From: Salinimicrobium nanhaiense
Lineage (GTDB): Bacteria > Bacteroidota > Bacteroidia > Flavobacteriales > Flavobacteriaceae
NCBI GenBank assembly: GCA_012038135.1
Contig: JAAVJQ010000005.1
Location: forward strand, 62,001 to 126,000
DNA: 64,000 nt
Reading direction: 5' to 3'
The position numbers were made by a program, and so were the translations under genes. Below, piece after piece: positions 1 through 7,879 of this stretch; positions within the stretch are counted from its first letter, which is position 1, and every line of letters starts with the position of its first letter. The notes beneath the pieces are model-generated. The model was not told where the DNA came from, made no database searches, and was given only the letters and a program-made list of their open reading frames with translations.

Positions 1-27
1 ATAACATAATTATAAGAATCCGGGCTG

Positions 28-795
28 CTATTCTTCCAGGTTCTCCTCCTCTTCCTCTACACTACTGTATCTTATTCTTCGCTGTCTTAAGAGGTCAATA
101 ATATTGAACAAGACCACGCAAAACGCCACCCAGATCAAACCTGCAACAAGCCCTCCCAACACATCTGAAGGGAAATGTACTCCAAGATAGATCCTGCTCA
201 AACCAATAAAAAAGATGAGGGTTGCAAAGAATAATGCTAAAAAGATCCTAAGCCACCGGTACATTTTGATCTTAAAAACGAGGTAGATAAGAAATCCGTA
301 AAAGGCCATGGCGCTCATTGCGTGGCCACTTGGATAACTGAGGGTTTCAACTACTACAAGATGTTCAATGGTGGGACGTGCCCTGTCGAAAGCTCTTTTA
401 AGGGCAATATTCGCAAGAGCAGAAAGTATAAGTACCCCCAGAAGCTGAAAAATGAATTTTTTGTTCTTCAGCTTAAAAAAGAAGAATATCGCTGCAAGTG
501 TTGTAGCCACAAGGTAGGCGTAAACATCCCCAAGATCTGTAACAAACTGAAAGAAGCTGTTGAGTCCGGGGGTCCTAAACGAGGTAACATAATCTGTTAC
601 CCTGTTGTCAAAGGCATCGATGGTTTCTCCCTGAACCTGTTCGGTGAGTTCCACAAAAAAGTTGGTTCCCAGAACAAATACCACAAGAGCAAAGAATATA
701 AGAACATAAAAGGCGTAATCGGGATGTTCCCTTGAAACATGTTTTCGAAAAAACTCAACAAAATCGTTTAGATAATCCTTAATTCCTTTTATCAT
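28..795 (-). CDS. PAP2-family membrane phosphatase
   Basis: Integral membrane phosphatase of the PAP2 (phosphatidic acid phosphatase type 2 / undecaprenyl pyrophosphatase-like) superfamily, which removes phosphate from lipid phosphates or pyrophosphates at the membrane. All three signature blocks are visible: K133 to RP at 140-141, YPSGH ending at His158, and SRxxxxxHxxxD with S200, R201, H207 and D211. About five to six hydrophobic segments surround them. I start at the Met encoded at 793-795 because the longer frame (to 864) would run into the neighbouring 3D-domain gene, whose stop is at 807. The true substrate (lipid A, undecaprenyl-PP or phosphatidate) cannot be told from sequence. Confidence 0.9.
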   Translation of the reverse strand: MIKGIKDYLNDFVEFFRKHVSREHPDYAFYVLIFFALVVFVLGTNFFVELTEQVQGETIDAFDNRVTDYVTSFRTPGLNSFFQFVTDLGDVYAYLVATTLAAIFFFFKLKNKKFIFQLLGVLILSALANIALKRAFDRARPTIEHLVVVETLSYPSGHAMSAMAFYGFLIYLVFKIKMYRWLRIFLALFFATLIFFIGLSRIYLGVHFPSDVLGGLVAGLIWVAFCVVLFNIIDLLRQRRIRYSSVEEEEENLEE

Positions 796-806
796 GGTTG
801 GTTGGT

Positions 807-1259
807 TTAGTCTCCCGGTGGCTCTATGGGCGGATAGGAGATCTGAACCTTTCTTCGCCCCCACTTGAGGGCCTTCTCCTTATCTTCTCCCATATAGATG
901 TCAATTTTGTTACGCCATCGCGGGTGCATTTTGTCATTAACAATAAAAACCCCTTCAAAGCCCTCAATGATCACCGGAGTATTGTGCTTAAGTCCCTTTT
1001 TTATAAGGTCTCGTGAAACAGCAATAGACAATACATCTGTTGCCAGAGTATCTCCCCAGGCGGTTACCTCGGGATTTCCCTGCCCCTGAATTTTCAAAGA
1101 ATTATAAGCAGAAGCTGTAACCGTTATGGTTTGCCAGTCTTCAAAATTATATTCTTCTGCTTCTGCAGCTTCTTCACAACTTCCAAATCCGCCTAGCAAA
1201 AACAGCGGAAGCATCAGGAACTTAAAAATGAGCTTTTCAGAGATCATTAATACCAACAT
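807..1259 (-). CDS. 3D-domain (double-psi beta-barrel) lipoprotein
   Basis: Small exported lipoprotein whose mature part is a 3D domain, the fold shared with the catalytic region of MltA-type lytic transglycosylases and with Gram-positive cell-wall hydrolases. A hydrophobic signal ends in a lipobox (GFGSC), followed by an acidic linker. The domain runs from TVTASAYNS to the end, with the conserved aspartates in SRDLI, NDKMHP and KIDIYMG that name the family. Start codons at 1259 and 1247 are both possible. It sits 11 bp upstream of the PAP2 gene and may be cotranscribed with it. A role in peptidoglycan remodelling is inferred from the family only. Confidence 0.78.
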   Translation of the reverse strand: MLVLMISEKLIFKFLMLPLFLLGGFGSCEEAAEAEEYNFEDWQTITVTASAYNSLKIQGQGNPEVTAWGDTLATDVLSIAVSRDLIKKGLKHNTPVIIEGFEGVFIVNDKMHPRWRNKIDIYMGEDKEKALKWGRRKVQISYPPIEPPGD

Positions 1260-1403
1260 ACTAAAAATTTAAAAATTGACCTTGACTCTTAACCCTGCTT
1301 TAAGAGAAGCAGATTAAAATTACGCAAGTAAACTCTTTTTTTACAGGTTTATTTTGCGCTTAAGCTCCTATTTGCTTCATATTATTCACTAAACCTTTAG
1401 ATT

Positions 1404-1435
1404 TTTGGCTTTCCGCCTTTATATTGGTACCTTTG
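1404..1435 (+). promoter_or_regulatory. Bacteroidota-type promoter for the SlyD-like gene
   Basis: TTTG at 1404-1407 and TACCTTTG at 1428-1435 are separated by 20 bp, matching the TTTG / TAnnTTTG promoter of this phylum. Transcription would begin near 1441, giving an untranslated leader of about 98 nt before the start codon at 1539. Confidence 0.65.
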
Positions 1436-1538
1436 CATCGCGAAATGAGATTTTTCCCAGCGCTGTTAAGGTCCTTCCTTTTTATTTTCTGTTTGATTTC
1501 CATTTCCCGAATTATTTTAATTGAAAAACACATTTATG

Positions 1539-1967
1539 ATGAGTCAGGTTAAACAAAATGACACAGTAAGAGTACATTACACCGGAAAACTTACCGATGG
1601 GCAGATCTTCGACAGTTCTTTGGAAAGAGAACCAATCGAATTCACCATGGGACAGGGCCAATTGATCCCCGGGTTTGAGAAAGGATTGCTGGATATGAAG
1701 GTGAACGAAAAGAAAACTATTGAGATCCCTGCAGATGAAGCTTATGGAGCTCCAAGAGAAGAGTTGATCCAGGAAGTTGAAAAAAGTCAGCTACCAGAAG
1801 AGATCAAGCCGGAACCGGGAATGGGATTGGTTTCTAAAAGTCCTGACGGGCGTGAGATGAATCTTGTGGTAAAAGAAGTTAAGGAAGAAACTATTGTTGT
1901 TGACGGGAATCACCCTTTAGCAGGAAAAGACCTTATTTTTGATCTGGAAGTTGTAGAGATCAAATAA
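1539..1967 (+). CDS. slyD: SlyD-like FKBP peptidyl-prolyl cis-trans isomerase
   Basis: Cytoplasmic FKBP-type prolyl isomerase and chaperone of the SlyD class, which accelerates proline-limited folding. The N-terminus (NDTVRVHYTGKLTDGQIFDSS) and PGFEKGLLDMKVNEKKT are classic FKBP strands. An insert-in-flap domain interrupts the barrel in the middle, and the C-terminal strand LIFDLEVVEI closes it. It lacks the long His/Cys-rich tail of E. coli SlyD, so nickel handling is unlikely. The start at 1539 (MSQVKQND) is preferred over an in-frame TTG at 1521. A TAnnTTTG promoter and a strong terminator flank it, so it is probably monocistronic. Confidence 0.9.
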   Translation: MSQVKQNDTVRVHYTGKLTDGQIFDSSLEREPIEFTMGQGQLIPGFEKGLLDMKVNEKKTIEIPADEAYGAPREELIQEVEKSQLPEEIKPEPGMGLVSKSPDGREMNLVVKEVKEETIVVDGNHPLAGKDLIFDLEVVEIK

Positions 1968-1987
1968 TTTTCTTCCATAGAAGACAT

Positions 1988-2021
1988 AAAAAAAGACCTG
2001 CAAATTTGCAGGTCTTTTTTT
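1988..2021. terminator. Bidirectional intrinsic terminator
   Basis: A perfect 20-bp palindrome (GACCTGCAAA/TTTGCAGGTC, 1995-2014) is flanked by a run of seven A on the left and seven T on the right. It lies between the convergent SlyD-like gene and the ferredoxin gene and can serve both strands. Confidence 0.9.
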
Positions 2022-2066
2022 GTCTGAAATCAAGTCTTGGTTCTTGCCTCTTGATTCTAGCTTCTT

Positions 2067-2420
<354 letters not shown>

Positions 2421-2432
2421 TTATTTTTATTC

Positions 2433-2449
2433 TAAATTTGCACAAATTT
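2433..2449. repeat. attL candidate
   Basis: TAAATTTGCACAAATTT matches 16 of 17 bases with 17673-17689, with an identical core of 13 bp (TTTGCACAAATTT, 2437-2449). The core contains a 7-bp inverted repeat, AAATTTG/CAAATTT, around a 2-bp centre, as expected for a tyrosine recombinase crossover site. Confidence 0.68.
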
Positions 2450-2496
2450 TTACTTCACTCTTAATTTATTGATTTTCAAGGGAATCAGTGTTTAAG

Positions 2497-2540
2497 TTTT
2501 TAAGCATTTGAGGTGTTTTATGTACATTTGTTTAAGCATT
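2497..2540 (+). repeat. Left arm-type repeats (TTTAAGCAT)
   Basis: Two direct copies of TTTAAGCAT occur at about 2498-2506 and 2531-2539, with a partial TTTAAG at 2491. The same word occurs twice, in the same orientation, just inside the right end (17597-17618). The placement suggests integrase arm-binding sites. This is inferred from position and repetition, not from a known consensus. Confidence 0.5.
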
Positions 2541-2560
2541 GCTATTTAATTATATCTTTG
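2527..2560 (+). promoter_or_regulatory. Integrase promoter
   Basis: TTTG at 2527-2530 and TATCTTTG at 2553-2560, 22 bp apart, fit the phylum promoter. The start codon of the integrase follows at 2588. One arm-type repeat (2531-2539) lies between the two promoter boxes, so integrase binding could repress its own gene. Confidence 0.55.
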
Positions 2561-2587
2561 TGATACACAACACATCTACCACAACAC

Positions 2588-4117
2588 ATGTCCAAAACTA
2601 CTTATGCCCTTGCCGCACTCAATCACGGTTCCATTAAAGGTGTAAAGGTAATAAACCTTCGCTTCACTACAAACGGAAAACCAAGGTACAAAACCCTTAA
2701 GGTTAATGTCCAATCCAAGAATTGGGACCAGAAGACCCAACGGGTTAAAGGTGGACAGCGTGGGGAACCCAATGCGGACATCATAAATGAGAAGATACAA
2801 AAAATTTTGTTGGAAGCTCGGACCAAGGGCAACACCAATATCGGTGAAAAAGAAAATAGTTTTGTGAGTTATGCCAAACACATTATTGATGGTACACACA
2901 CAACGGGAACTAAATCAAATCGGGTTCGGGCCATCAAGAAATTGGAGAAGTACCTTAACCATAGAGGGCTGAATGATTTGCCCTTCCATAAACTTGATAA
3001 CATCTTTATTGAGGGGTACTACAGTTGGCTGATGAAAGAAGGTGGCCTCAAAGTATCAACGGCAAACGAATACATGCAAATACTGTCTCAGGTCATTGAC
3101 AAGACCATCCAATCGGGCAAGTACCAATTCCGTGTGCATCCCTTTATAAACTACCAGAGAAAACGAACGGACAACCTGCTTGTGGTATTGGATGATGATG
3201 ACCTCAATAAGCTTGCTTACTACGAACCCAAATCAAAGAAACAGAAGATGGCTCTAAAGATATTTTGGTTCATGATGCACCTATCAGGAATACGAATCGG
3301 TGATGCCCTAAAACTTACCTTTAACAACTTCTACGTTGATGACAAGGATAGGTTGATGGTCAAGTACCATTCACAAAAAGGTGGCAAGGTGGTCACCACT
3401 AAGGTAAGCATCGATGCCGCTCTTGAAATGGTTTCATTCCTTAAGGACTACAGTCAGGAGAAGAACATAGCCAACCTGACCAGGACCATGGAAGAGTACC
3501 TTGAAATGAAAGACCAAATCAGGGACCATGAAGTTGAAAAGTCCCACATCTTCCCCACTACCCTCAATTACCTGATGAGATATTTCGATGACCAAAAGGA
3601 CCCATCCATTCAAAGAAGATTCCTGGAAGAAGAGGTTAAGAAAGAAAACCGCAAAGATTACCTGCACCATCAAATCAATTACCTCAATCTGAAGCTCAAT
3701 GATATCAGTGATAAGCTATTCAGGATTATTAAGAAAATTATTATGGAACTTAAACGCACCCATCCCACCGATACGGTCATACCGCTAATGAGGGGTGTAC
3801 ATATGGGTGAGTACAAGATGTCAGATGAAGTTGAGGAAATATGGAATGCTCATAAGGTCAAGAACAACCATGCCCTCAAGAGGATTGCCAAGAAAGTCGG
3901 AATTAAAAAGAAGATATCCAACCACCAGGCACGACACGTATTTGCCATGAAACTATTTCTTAAGGGTGTGAATCTGCATCACATAAGTCTTGCCCTTGGC
4001 CATGCCGATATATCAACCACAGATAAGTACAGGCAGAAGCTTGTTGATGATACCGTACATGAGGTGACCGATGACTTCTCAGAATCATTTAGGGACCTCA
4101 TACGATGGTCAAATTAG
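2588..4117 (+). CDS. Tyrosine recombinase / integrase
   Basis: Site-specific recombinase that would integrate and excise the element. An N-terminal arm-binding domain (about 1-100) precedes a SAM-like core-binding domain (about 100-200) and the catalytic domain. Catalytic Arg is near residue 236 (SGIRIGD), the Lys-bearing hairpin is in HSQKGGK, the HxxR box is NHQARH near 445, a second His is in LALGHADIS, and the nucleophile Tyr is near 480 (TDKYRQ). At 509 residues it is about 100 longer than usual. The extra is a charged, helical segment of roughly 120 residues between the Lys hairpin and the HxxR box. It starts 138 bp inside attL and reads inward. Confidence 0.94.
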   Translation: MSKTTYALAALNHGSIKGVKVINLRFTTNGKPRYKTLKVNVQSKNWDQKTQRVKGGQRGEPNADIINEKIQKILLEARTKGNTNIGEKENSFVSYAKHIIDGTHTTGTKSNRVRAIKKLEKYLNHRGLNDLPFHKLDNIFIEGYYSWLMKEGGLKVSTANEYMQILSQVIDKTIQSGKYQFRVHPFINYQRKRTDNLLVVLDDDDLNKLAYYEPKSKKQKMALKIFWFMMHLSGIRIGDALKLTFNNFYVDDKDRLMVKYHSQKGGKVVTTKVSIDAALEMVSFLKDYSQEKNIANLTRTMEEYLEMKDQIRDHEVEKSHIFPTTLNYLMRYFDDQKDPSIQRRFLEEEVKKENRKDYLHHQINYLNLKLNDISDKLFRIIKKIIMELKRTHPTDTVIPLMRGVHMGEYKMSDEVEEIWNAHKVKNNHALKRIAKKVGIKKKISNHQARHVFAMKLFLKGVNLHHISLALGHADISTTDKYRQKLVDDTVHEVTDDFSESFRDLIRWSN

Positions 4118-4222
4118 AGGGTTTTTGTAATTGAAACTTCAAGATAACCAGAATAGAGAATCCTCATGTTAGTAGGTGTTAATTGGATACTGGATTCCTA
4201 AGTGTCATTGGGTTCTATCTAC

Positions 4223-4444
4223 CTATCTACCGTTGGAACCGCAACATGACCTCGATTTCTGAATCGGTGGACACGGTACAGAACCATAACTACAAAACAC
4301 GCAGCAGTCGCCCTCTAATGGTTTTATAACAGCTCCACAACTGGAGCATTCGTGAAAGAATTGACAAGCGTCTGTGGGCATAACTTCTTCCCTGGCATAC
4401 TTGCAATAAGGACATGTTAAAATAGATTTTAAAATAGTTTCCAT
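4223..4444 (-). CDS. GDCCVxC-domain protein of the mercury cassette
   Basis: A 73-residue Cys-rich protein of the GDCCVxC family, some members of which are selenoproteins; here every position is Cys, with no in-frame TGA. Visible are CPYC near the N-terminus, a second pair in ECSSCG, the family motif GDCCVFCSYG, and a C-terminal SCCG. It probably binds a thiophilic metal such as Hg(II) in the cytoplasm. The gene is the last of the mer operon, 8 bp after the reductase. The terminal vicinal Cys pair resembles the metal-loading tail of MerA, which the neighbouring reductase lacks. Function is inferred from family and context. Confidence 0.85.
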   Translation of the reverse strand: METILKSILTCPYCKYAREEVMPTDACQFFHECSSCGAVIKPLEGDCCVFCSYGSVPCPPIQKSRSCCGSNGR

Positions 4445-4452
4445 AGGTATGT

Positions 4453-5799
4453 TTATAACATTGATGTGATATCCGAACCCATTGTCGGATACGCATAAAT
4501 CATTTTCTTTAAATCTCGTACTGGTATAGCTTTGTACATCGCAAGGGAGAAAAAATTAATTGTTTCTTCTACCCCTGGACCAATTAGATGAGCTCCCACC
4601 AAAGTACCTTTATCAGTGTCTATTATGGTTTTATAAGCATATTCCTGAACGTTAAGACGTTTAGCATTGAACCACCCTGGAACTGCCTTACTGTTCACTT
4701 TAATATTTAACCCAGCTTTCTCCGCTTCCACTTCAGTCAGACCTACCGAAGCCATAGATGGTAAAGTAAAGACAACTGACGGCATCGGTGGATATTCTGG
4801 TTTTTTATTATTACCCTTTAGTATGTTAGAAGCAATGACATGACCTTCATAAACAGCTACTGGGGTTAATGGAAGTCCATCGGTATCGGCAGCGTCACCA
4901 GCAGCATAAATGGATGGATTTGAGGTGCTTTGTAAGTAGTTATTGACCTCAACTCCTTTCTTATTATAATTAACAGATGCCGCCTTTAAGTTCAAGTCAT
5001 CAATATGGGGTACTCTTCCCGCACTGTTGAAAACAGCTTCAGCTGTAAACTCTGTTTTGGAACCATTTGTTTCACCAACTACCGTAAAACCTTTTGTGTC
5101 CTGTTTGATTCCCGTGACGTTGGTGTCCAGAACCAATCTTACTCCAAGTTTCCTGGTAGCCTCTGACAAATGATGAACTATATCCTTATCAAAATTCTCC
5201 AAAGGTCGAGGTCCTCGATGAATGATTGTGACTTCTGCTCCACATCGCTTAGCTATATGTGCAAACTCAAAGGCAACGTATCCACCACCTATGAAGATTA
5301 ACGATTTCGGCAGCTCCTTCAGGTTTAAAAAATCTGTACTGGTCAAAGCGTAATCGCCACCGTCAAATTTTAACTGGCGTGGCCTTGCTCCAGTGGCAAT
5401 AACAATCTTACCTCCTTTTAAAACCTCCGATTCAATTTCCACTGCATCACTGCCGATAAAGTGAGCGGCACCGTGATAGGTGTCGATACCGATGTGCTTG
5501 TATCCTTTTTCAATTTTTTCAGGCATTGCATCTACAAATTCCTGTTTAAAGGCCATAACGTCCTTCCATTCTACTTCAGGAACCGTATTAATACCCTTTC
5601 CTGCCAGACGTTGAGCGAAGTCTCTCACTTCTGTAGCACCAATAATTATCTTTTTCGGGTCACAACCACGAAGAGCACAAGTTCCACCATAAGGCAACTC
5701 ATCTGTCACAGCTACTTTTAATCCTTTGGAAGCACATTTGTTTGCAACAGTCATACCCGACATACCTGAACCTATTACTATAACATCATATTTCTTCAT
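4453..5799 (-). CDS. merA: MerA-like FAD/NAD(P)-dependent disulfide oxidoreductase (putative mercuric reductase)
   Basis: Flavoprotein of the pyridine nucleotide-disulfide oxidoreductase family. FAD-binding GSGMSGM lies at the N-terminus, the redox-active pair is GGTCALRGC, a second Rossmann motif is IGGGYVAFEFA, and AAGDAAD is the second FAD motif. The usual C-terminal His of glutathione or lipoamide reductases is replaced (YAYPTMGSD), as in MerA, where Tyr occupies this place. However, it lacks both the N-terminal heavy-metal domain and the C-terminal Cys-Cys tail of classical MerA. The start overlaps the end of merTP by 4 bp. Context supports reduction of Hg(II) to Hg(0); the sequence alone would also allow another disulfide reductase. 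Confidence 0.75.
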   Translation of the reverse strand: MKKYDVIVIGSGMSGMTVANKCASKGLKVAVTDELPYGGTCALRGCDPKKIIIGATEVRDFAQRLAGKGINTVPEVEWKDVMAFKQEFVDAMPEKIEKGYKHIGIDTYHGAAHFIGSDAVEIESEVLKGGKIVIATGARPRQLKFDGGDYALTSTDFLNLKELPKSLIFIGGGYVAFEFAHIAKRCGAEVTIIHRGPRPLENFDKDIVHHLSEATRKLGVRLVLDTNVTGIKQDTKGFTVVGETNGSKTEFTAEAVFNSAGRVPHIDDLNLKAASVNYNKKGVEVNNYLQSTSNPSIYAAGDAADTDGLPLTPVAVYEGHVIASNILKGNNKKPEYPPMPSVVFTLPSMASVGLTEVEAEKAGLNIKVNSKAVPGWFNAKRLNVQEYAYKTIIDTDKGTLVGAHLIGPGVEETINFFSLAMYKAIPVRDLKKMIYAYPTMGSDITSML

Positions 5800-6395
5800 G
5801 GTCTTTCTACTTTTGTGACTTTATATCCTGTTCGTTCAATTGCCGTTTTTACTTCTTCAACGTTCGTGCGTGTACTATCAAATTCGACTACGGTATTACC
5901 ATCTTCGTAAGACACTTGGCAGGAGACAATGCCGTTTAACCTATTAACTTCGGATTTTACATGACCCTCACATCCAGCGCAGGTCATACCGCTTACTAAA
6001 AATTCCATGGTCTGAATGTTTTTCTCCTGCACAAACACAACCTCCTTCTCATTGGAAGGATAAAAAGCTTCTGCATAGTAAGGGAATGCCAGACTCAGAG
6101 CAACAAAAACAGTTACTCCACCCAAAAATGTTCTGGATTGGAAGAAAGAAGGTTCGGATTTCGTGTCACAACCACAATCATCATCTTGTGTAGCCTTCAG
6201 GTTCAAATACCAAGCGAATCCTAAAGCAACCAATGAAACTATTACAAGAGGCCATCTGAAAGGCTCCATCCAATCAAATGCGCCCGCAATGCCTCCCGTT
6301 CCAGCTACTATGGCAAGTACAGGAGTTATGCAACAAAGGGAACTGGCGATACCAGTTAAAATCCCCACTCCAAGTAGATTATTTTTTGCTTTCAT
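5796..6395 (-). CDS. merTP: Mercuric transport protein, MerTP fusion
   Basis: Inner-membrane importer that hands Hg(II) to the cytoplasmic reductase. The N-terminal MerT part has three hydrophobic helices, with the Cys pair of the first in SLCCITPVLA and a cytoplasmic-loop pair in DDDCGC. After the third helix a short linker leads to a C-terminal heavy-metal-associated domain with GMTCAGCEGHV, equivalent to MerP but tethered. The fusion form is common in Bacteroidota. It overlaps the ArsR gene upstream and the reductase gene downstream by 4 bp each, so the operon is translationally coupled. Confidence 0.93.
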   Translation of the reverse strand: MKAKNNLLGVGILTGIASSLCCITPVLAIVAGTGGIAGAFDWMEPFRWPLVIVSLVALGFAWYLNLKATQDDDCGCDTKSEPSFFQSRTFLGGVTVFVALSLAFPYYAEAFYPSNEKEVVFVQEKNIQTMEFLVSGMTCAGCEGHVKSEVNRLNGIVSCQVSYEDGNTVVEFDSTRTNVEEVKTAIERTGYKVTKVERP

Positions 6396-6763
6396 ATAGT
6401 TTCAGGTTGATGGTTCAATAAATTAAAAAAGGGAGCAAGAAGTTCTCGATGGTCATCACGTAGCGAGTAAAAAATTGTCTGACCTTCCTTTTCAGCTTTC
6501 ACAAAATCCCTATCCTTCAACTTTCGCAAGTGCTGCGAAACTGCTGGTATGGTCATGTTCAGGATATCACTTAAATCACAGACACATAACCTTTCTTCTG
6601 CCTGAAGGACATAAAGAATCTTTAGTCTGGTGGTATTACTTACTAATGAGAGCTTATCGGTTAAGGTGCTCACGACCTCCTCGGCTTCGAATATTTGTTG
6701 TCGACACCGTTTGATTTGATTCAAATCTGCTTCTTTGCGTATGCAGTTATTTTCTTCTTCCAT
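6392..6763 (-). CDS. ArsR/SmtB-family metal-responsive repressor of the mer operon
   Basis: Winged-helix repressor that releases DNA on binding metal. The recognition helix region is IPAVSQHLRKLKDRDFV, and the wing is EKEGQTIFYSL. The alpha-3 metal motif is RLCVCDL, as in ArsR/CadC, and extra N-terminal cysteines (ENNC, KRCRQQ) could complete a three- or four-thiolate site suited to Hg or Cd. It takes the role usually played by MerR. The start at 6763 (MEEENNC) is preferred over 6784 because the promoter box lies at 6768-6775. The gene opens the operon arsR-merTP-reductase-GDCCVxC. Confidence 0.88.
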   Translation of the reverse strand: MEEENNCIRKEADLNQIKRCRQQIFEAEEVVSTLTDKLSLVSNTTRLKILYVLQAEERLCVCDLSDILNMTIPAVSQHLRKLKDRDFVKAEKEGQTIFYSLRDDHRELLAPFFNLLNHQPETI

Positions 6764-6767
6764 AAAC

Positions 6768-6802
6768 CAAAGATAATAAATCATTTAAGCAATTGCTTAA
6801 AT
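6768..6802 (-). promoter_or_regulatory. mer promoter and palindromic operator
   Basis: On the minus strand a TATCTTTG box (6768-6775) lies only 4 nt before the ATG at 6763. Just upstream is a perfect 20-bp palindrome, ATTTAAGCAA/TTGCTTAAAT (6783-6802), which would cover the spacer and -33 region. It is the expected size and place for an ArsR-dimer operator giving autoregulation. The half site also resembles the arm repeats at the element ends. Confidence 0.68.
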
Positions 6803-6963
6803 ATAATTGAAAAAGTGTGGTTAACCCAGGTTGAAGGTTCCAGAGCAAATTCTCAGTGTTTGTTGTGTTACTTCTTAAGTGTGTTACTTTTATCTTGTAA
6901 TGTAGTACCACTACTGAGATTTTTTGTAGTACGTTTTTCCTTTGGATTTAATTGCTTAATTGT

Positions 6964-6977
6964 TATATTGCAATATA
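6964..6977. promoter_or_regulatory. Palindrome upstream of the serine recombinase (res-like or operator)
   Basis: TATATTGCAATATA is a perfect 14-bp palindrome 18 bp before the recombinase ATG. Farther upstream there is a doubled GTGTTACTT word (about 6869-6895) and a doubled GTAGTAC. The layout suggests a recombination or resolution site with autoregulation; no known res consensus was matched. Confidence 0.4.
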
Positions 6978-6995
6978 TTAATAAACTATCCAAAA

Positions 6996-7625
6996 ATGAA
7001 CGTAGCCATCCTCACCAGAGTATCTAAAGAGTCCCAATCCTTTGACCGACAAGTCGCAGACTTGCGAATTCACGCCACAAAAAATAACTACACAATTCTG
7101 GGTGAATTCAATGAAAAGATAACTGGAGCTGCAAAGAACCATGACCGTACTGCTTGGTATGAGTTAATGGCCTTGGTCGAAACAAAGCAATTGGATAAGG
7201 TTTTGGTGTGGGAGTTATCAAGGCTTGGTAGGAACACTCTTGAGGTTCTCAAGACTCTGGAGGCTCTTCACGAGAATAAGGTTTCTCTATACATTCAGAA
7301 CTACAATATCGAGACCCTTAATACTGACGGTTCTCTTAACCCAATGTCTCAGCTAATGGTTACGATGTTGGCCGAGTTCTCCAGGACAGAACGGGCTTTA
7401 ATTCAACAACGACTGGAAAGTGGATATCGCAAACATGTTGACAATGGTGGTTCCGTTGGTCGTAAAAAAGGTACACGTATGACAGCTTCACAACTCCTGG
7501 ATAAGCACAAGGAGGTAGTAAAGTATTTAAAGAAGGGGCGGTCCGTAAGAGAAAGTGCCACCTTAGCTTCAGTATCCACCAGAACCGTACAGAAGGTTAA
7601 AAAACAATTGGCAATGCAAGCATAG
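6996..7625 (+). CDS. Serine recombinase (resolvase/invertase family)
   Basis: Small serine recombinase that cuts and rejoins DNA at a short site, typically to resolve plasmid dimers or cointegrates. The N-terminal catalytic domain begins MNVAILTRVSKESQSFDRQ, with the nucleophile Ser in TRVSKE. WELSRLGRN carries the conserved arginines, and MLAEFSRTERALIQQRLESG starts the long dimerisation helix. The C-terminal HTH is SVRESATLASVSTRTVQKVKK. The 209-residue length is normal. I start at 6996, not at an upstream in-frame codon, because the family N-terminus begins here. It is divergent from the mer operon, with the regulatory region between them. Confidence 0.92.
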   Translation: MNVAILTRVSKESQSFDRQVADLRIHATKNNYTILGEFNEKITGAAKNHDRTAWYELMALVETKQLDKVLVWELSRLGRNTLEVLKTLEALHENKVSLYIQNYNIETLNTDGSLNPMSQLMVTMLAEFSRTERALIQQRLESGYRKHVDNGGSVGRKKGTRMTASQLLDKHKEVVKYLKKGRSVRESATLASVSTRTVQKVKKQLAMQA

Positions 7626-7742
7626 CCATTATAGCCTTATCAGATAATAAACAAGTTGTACTCAAAATAATACAAAAGGATTGTTTCTCAAAAAAATGAC
7701 CTAACTTGAGTGTTGAAATTCATAATTGAATTGTTTTTGGTG

Positions 7743-7778
7743 AAAAAGGGTAGAGAGGAAACTCTTCACCCTTTTTTT
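7743..7778 (+). terminator. Intrinsic terminator before the restriction-modification operon
   Basis: A stem AAGGGTAGAGAG with its near complement CTCTTCACCCTT around a GAAA loop is followed by seven T. It ends transcription from the recombinase gene and insulates the following hsd operon. Confidence 0.8.
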
Positions 7779-7879
7779 AGTTCTGGCCCACGTAAGATTA
7801 TAAGTTTTATTTAACACTTCCAACGTTTTTCATACATTTACCTCACCCTACATAAAAATCAATAACGCTATTATCATTT

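Noticed and set aside
322..735. Plus-strand 137-codon frame opposite the PAP2 gene
   Set aside because: The PAP2 signature blocks on the minus strand are unambiguous; the plus frame is a shadow.
1260..1538. Riboswitch in the leader of the SlyD-like gene
   Set aside because: A promoter with a leader of about 98 nt is present, but I see no known riboswitch core or convincing terminator/antiterminator pair.
4223..4444. Selenoprotein
   Set aside because: The GDCCVxC family includes selenoproteins, but the codons at the motif are TGC, TGC and TGT, with no in-frame TGA before the normal stop.
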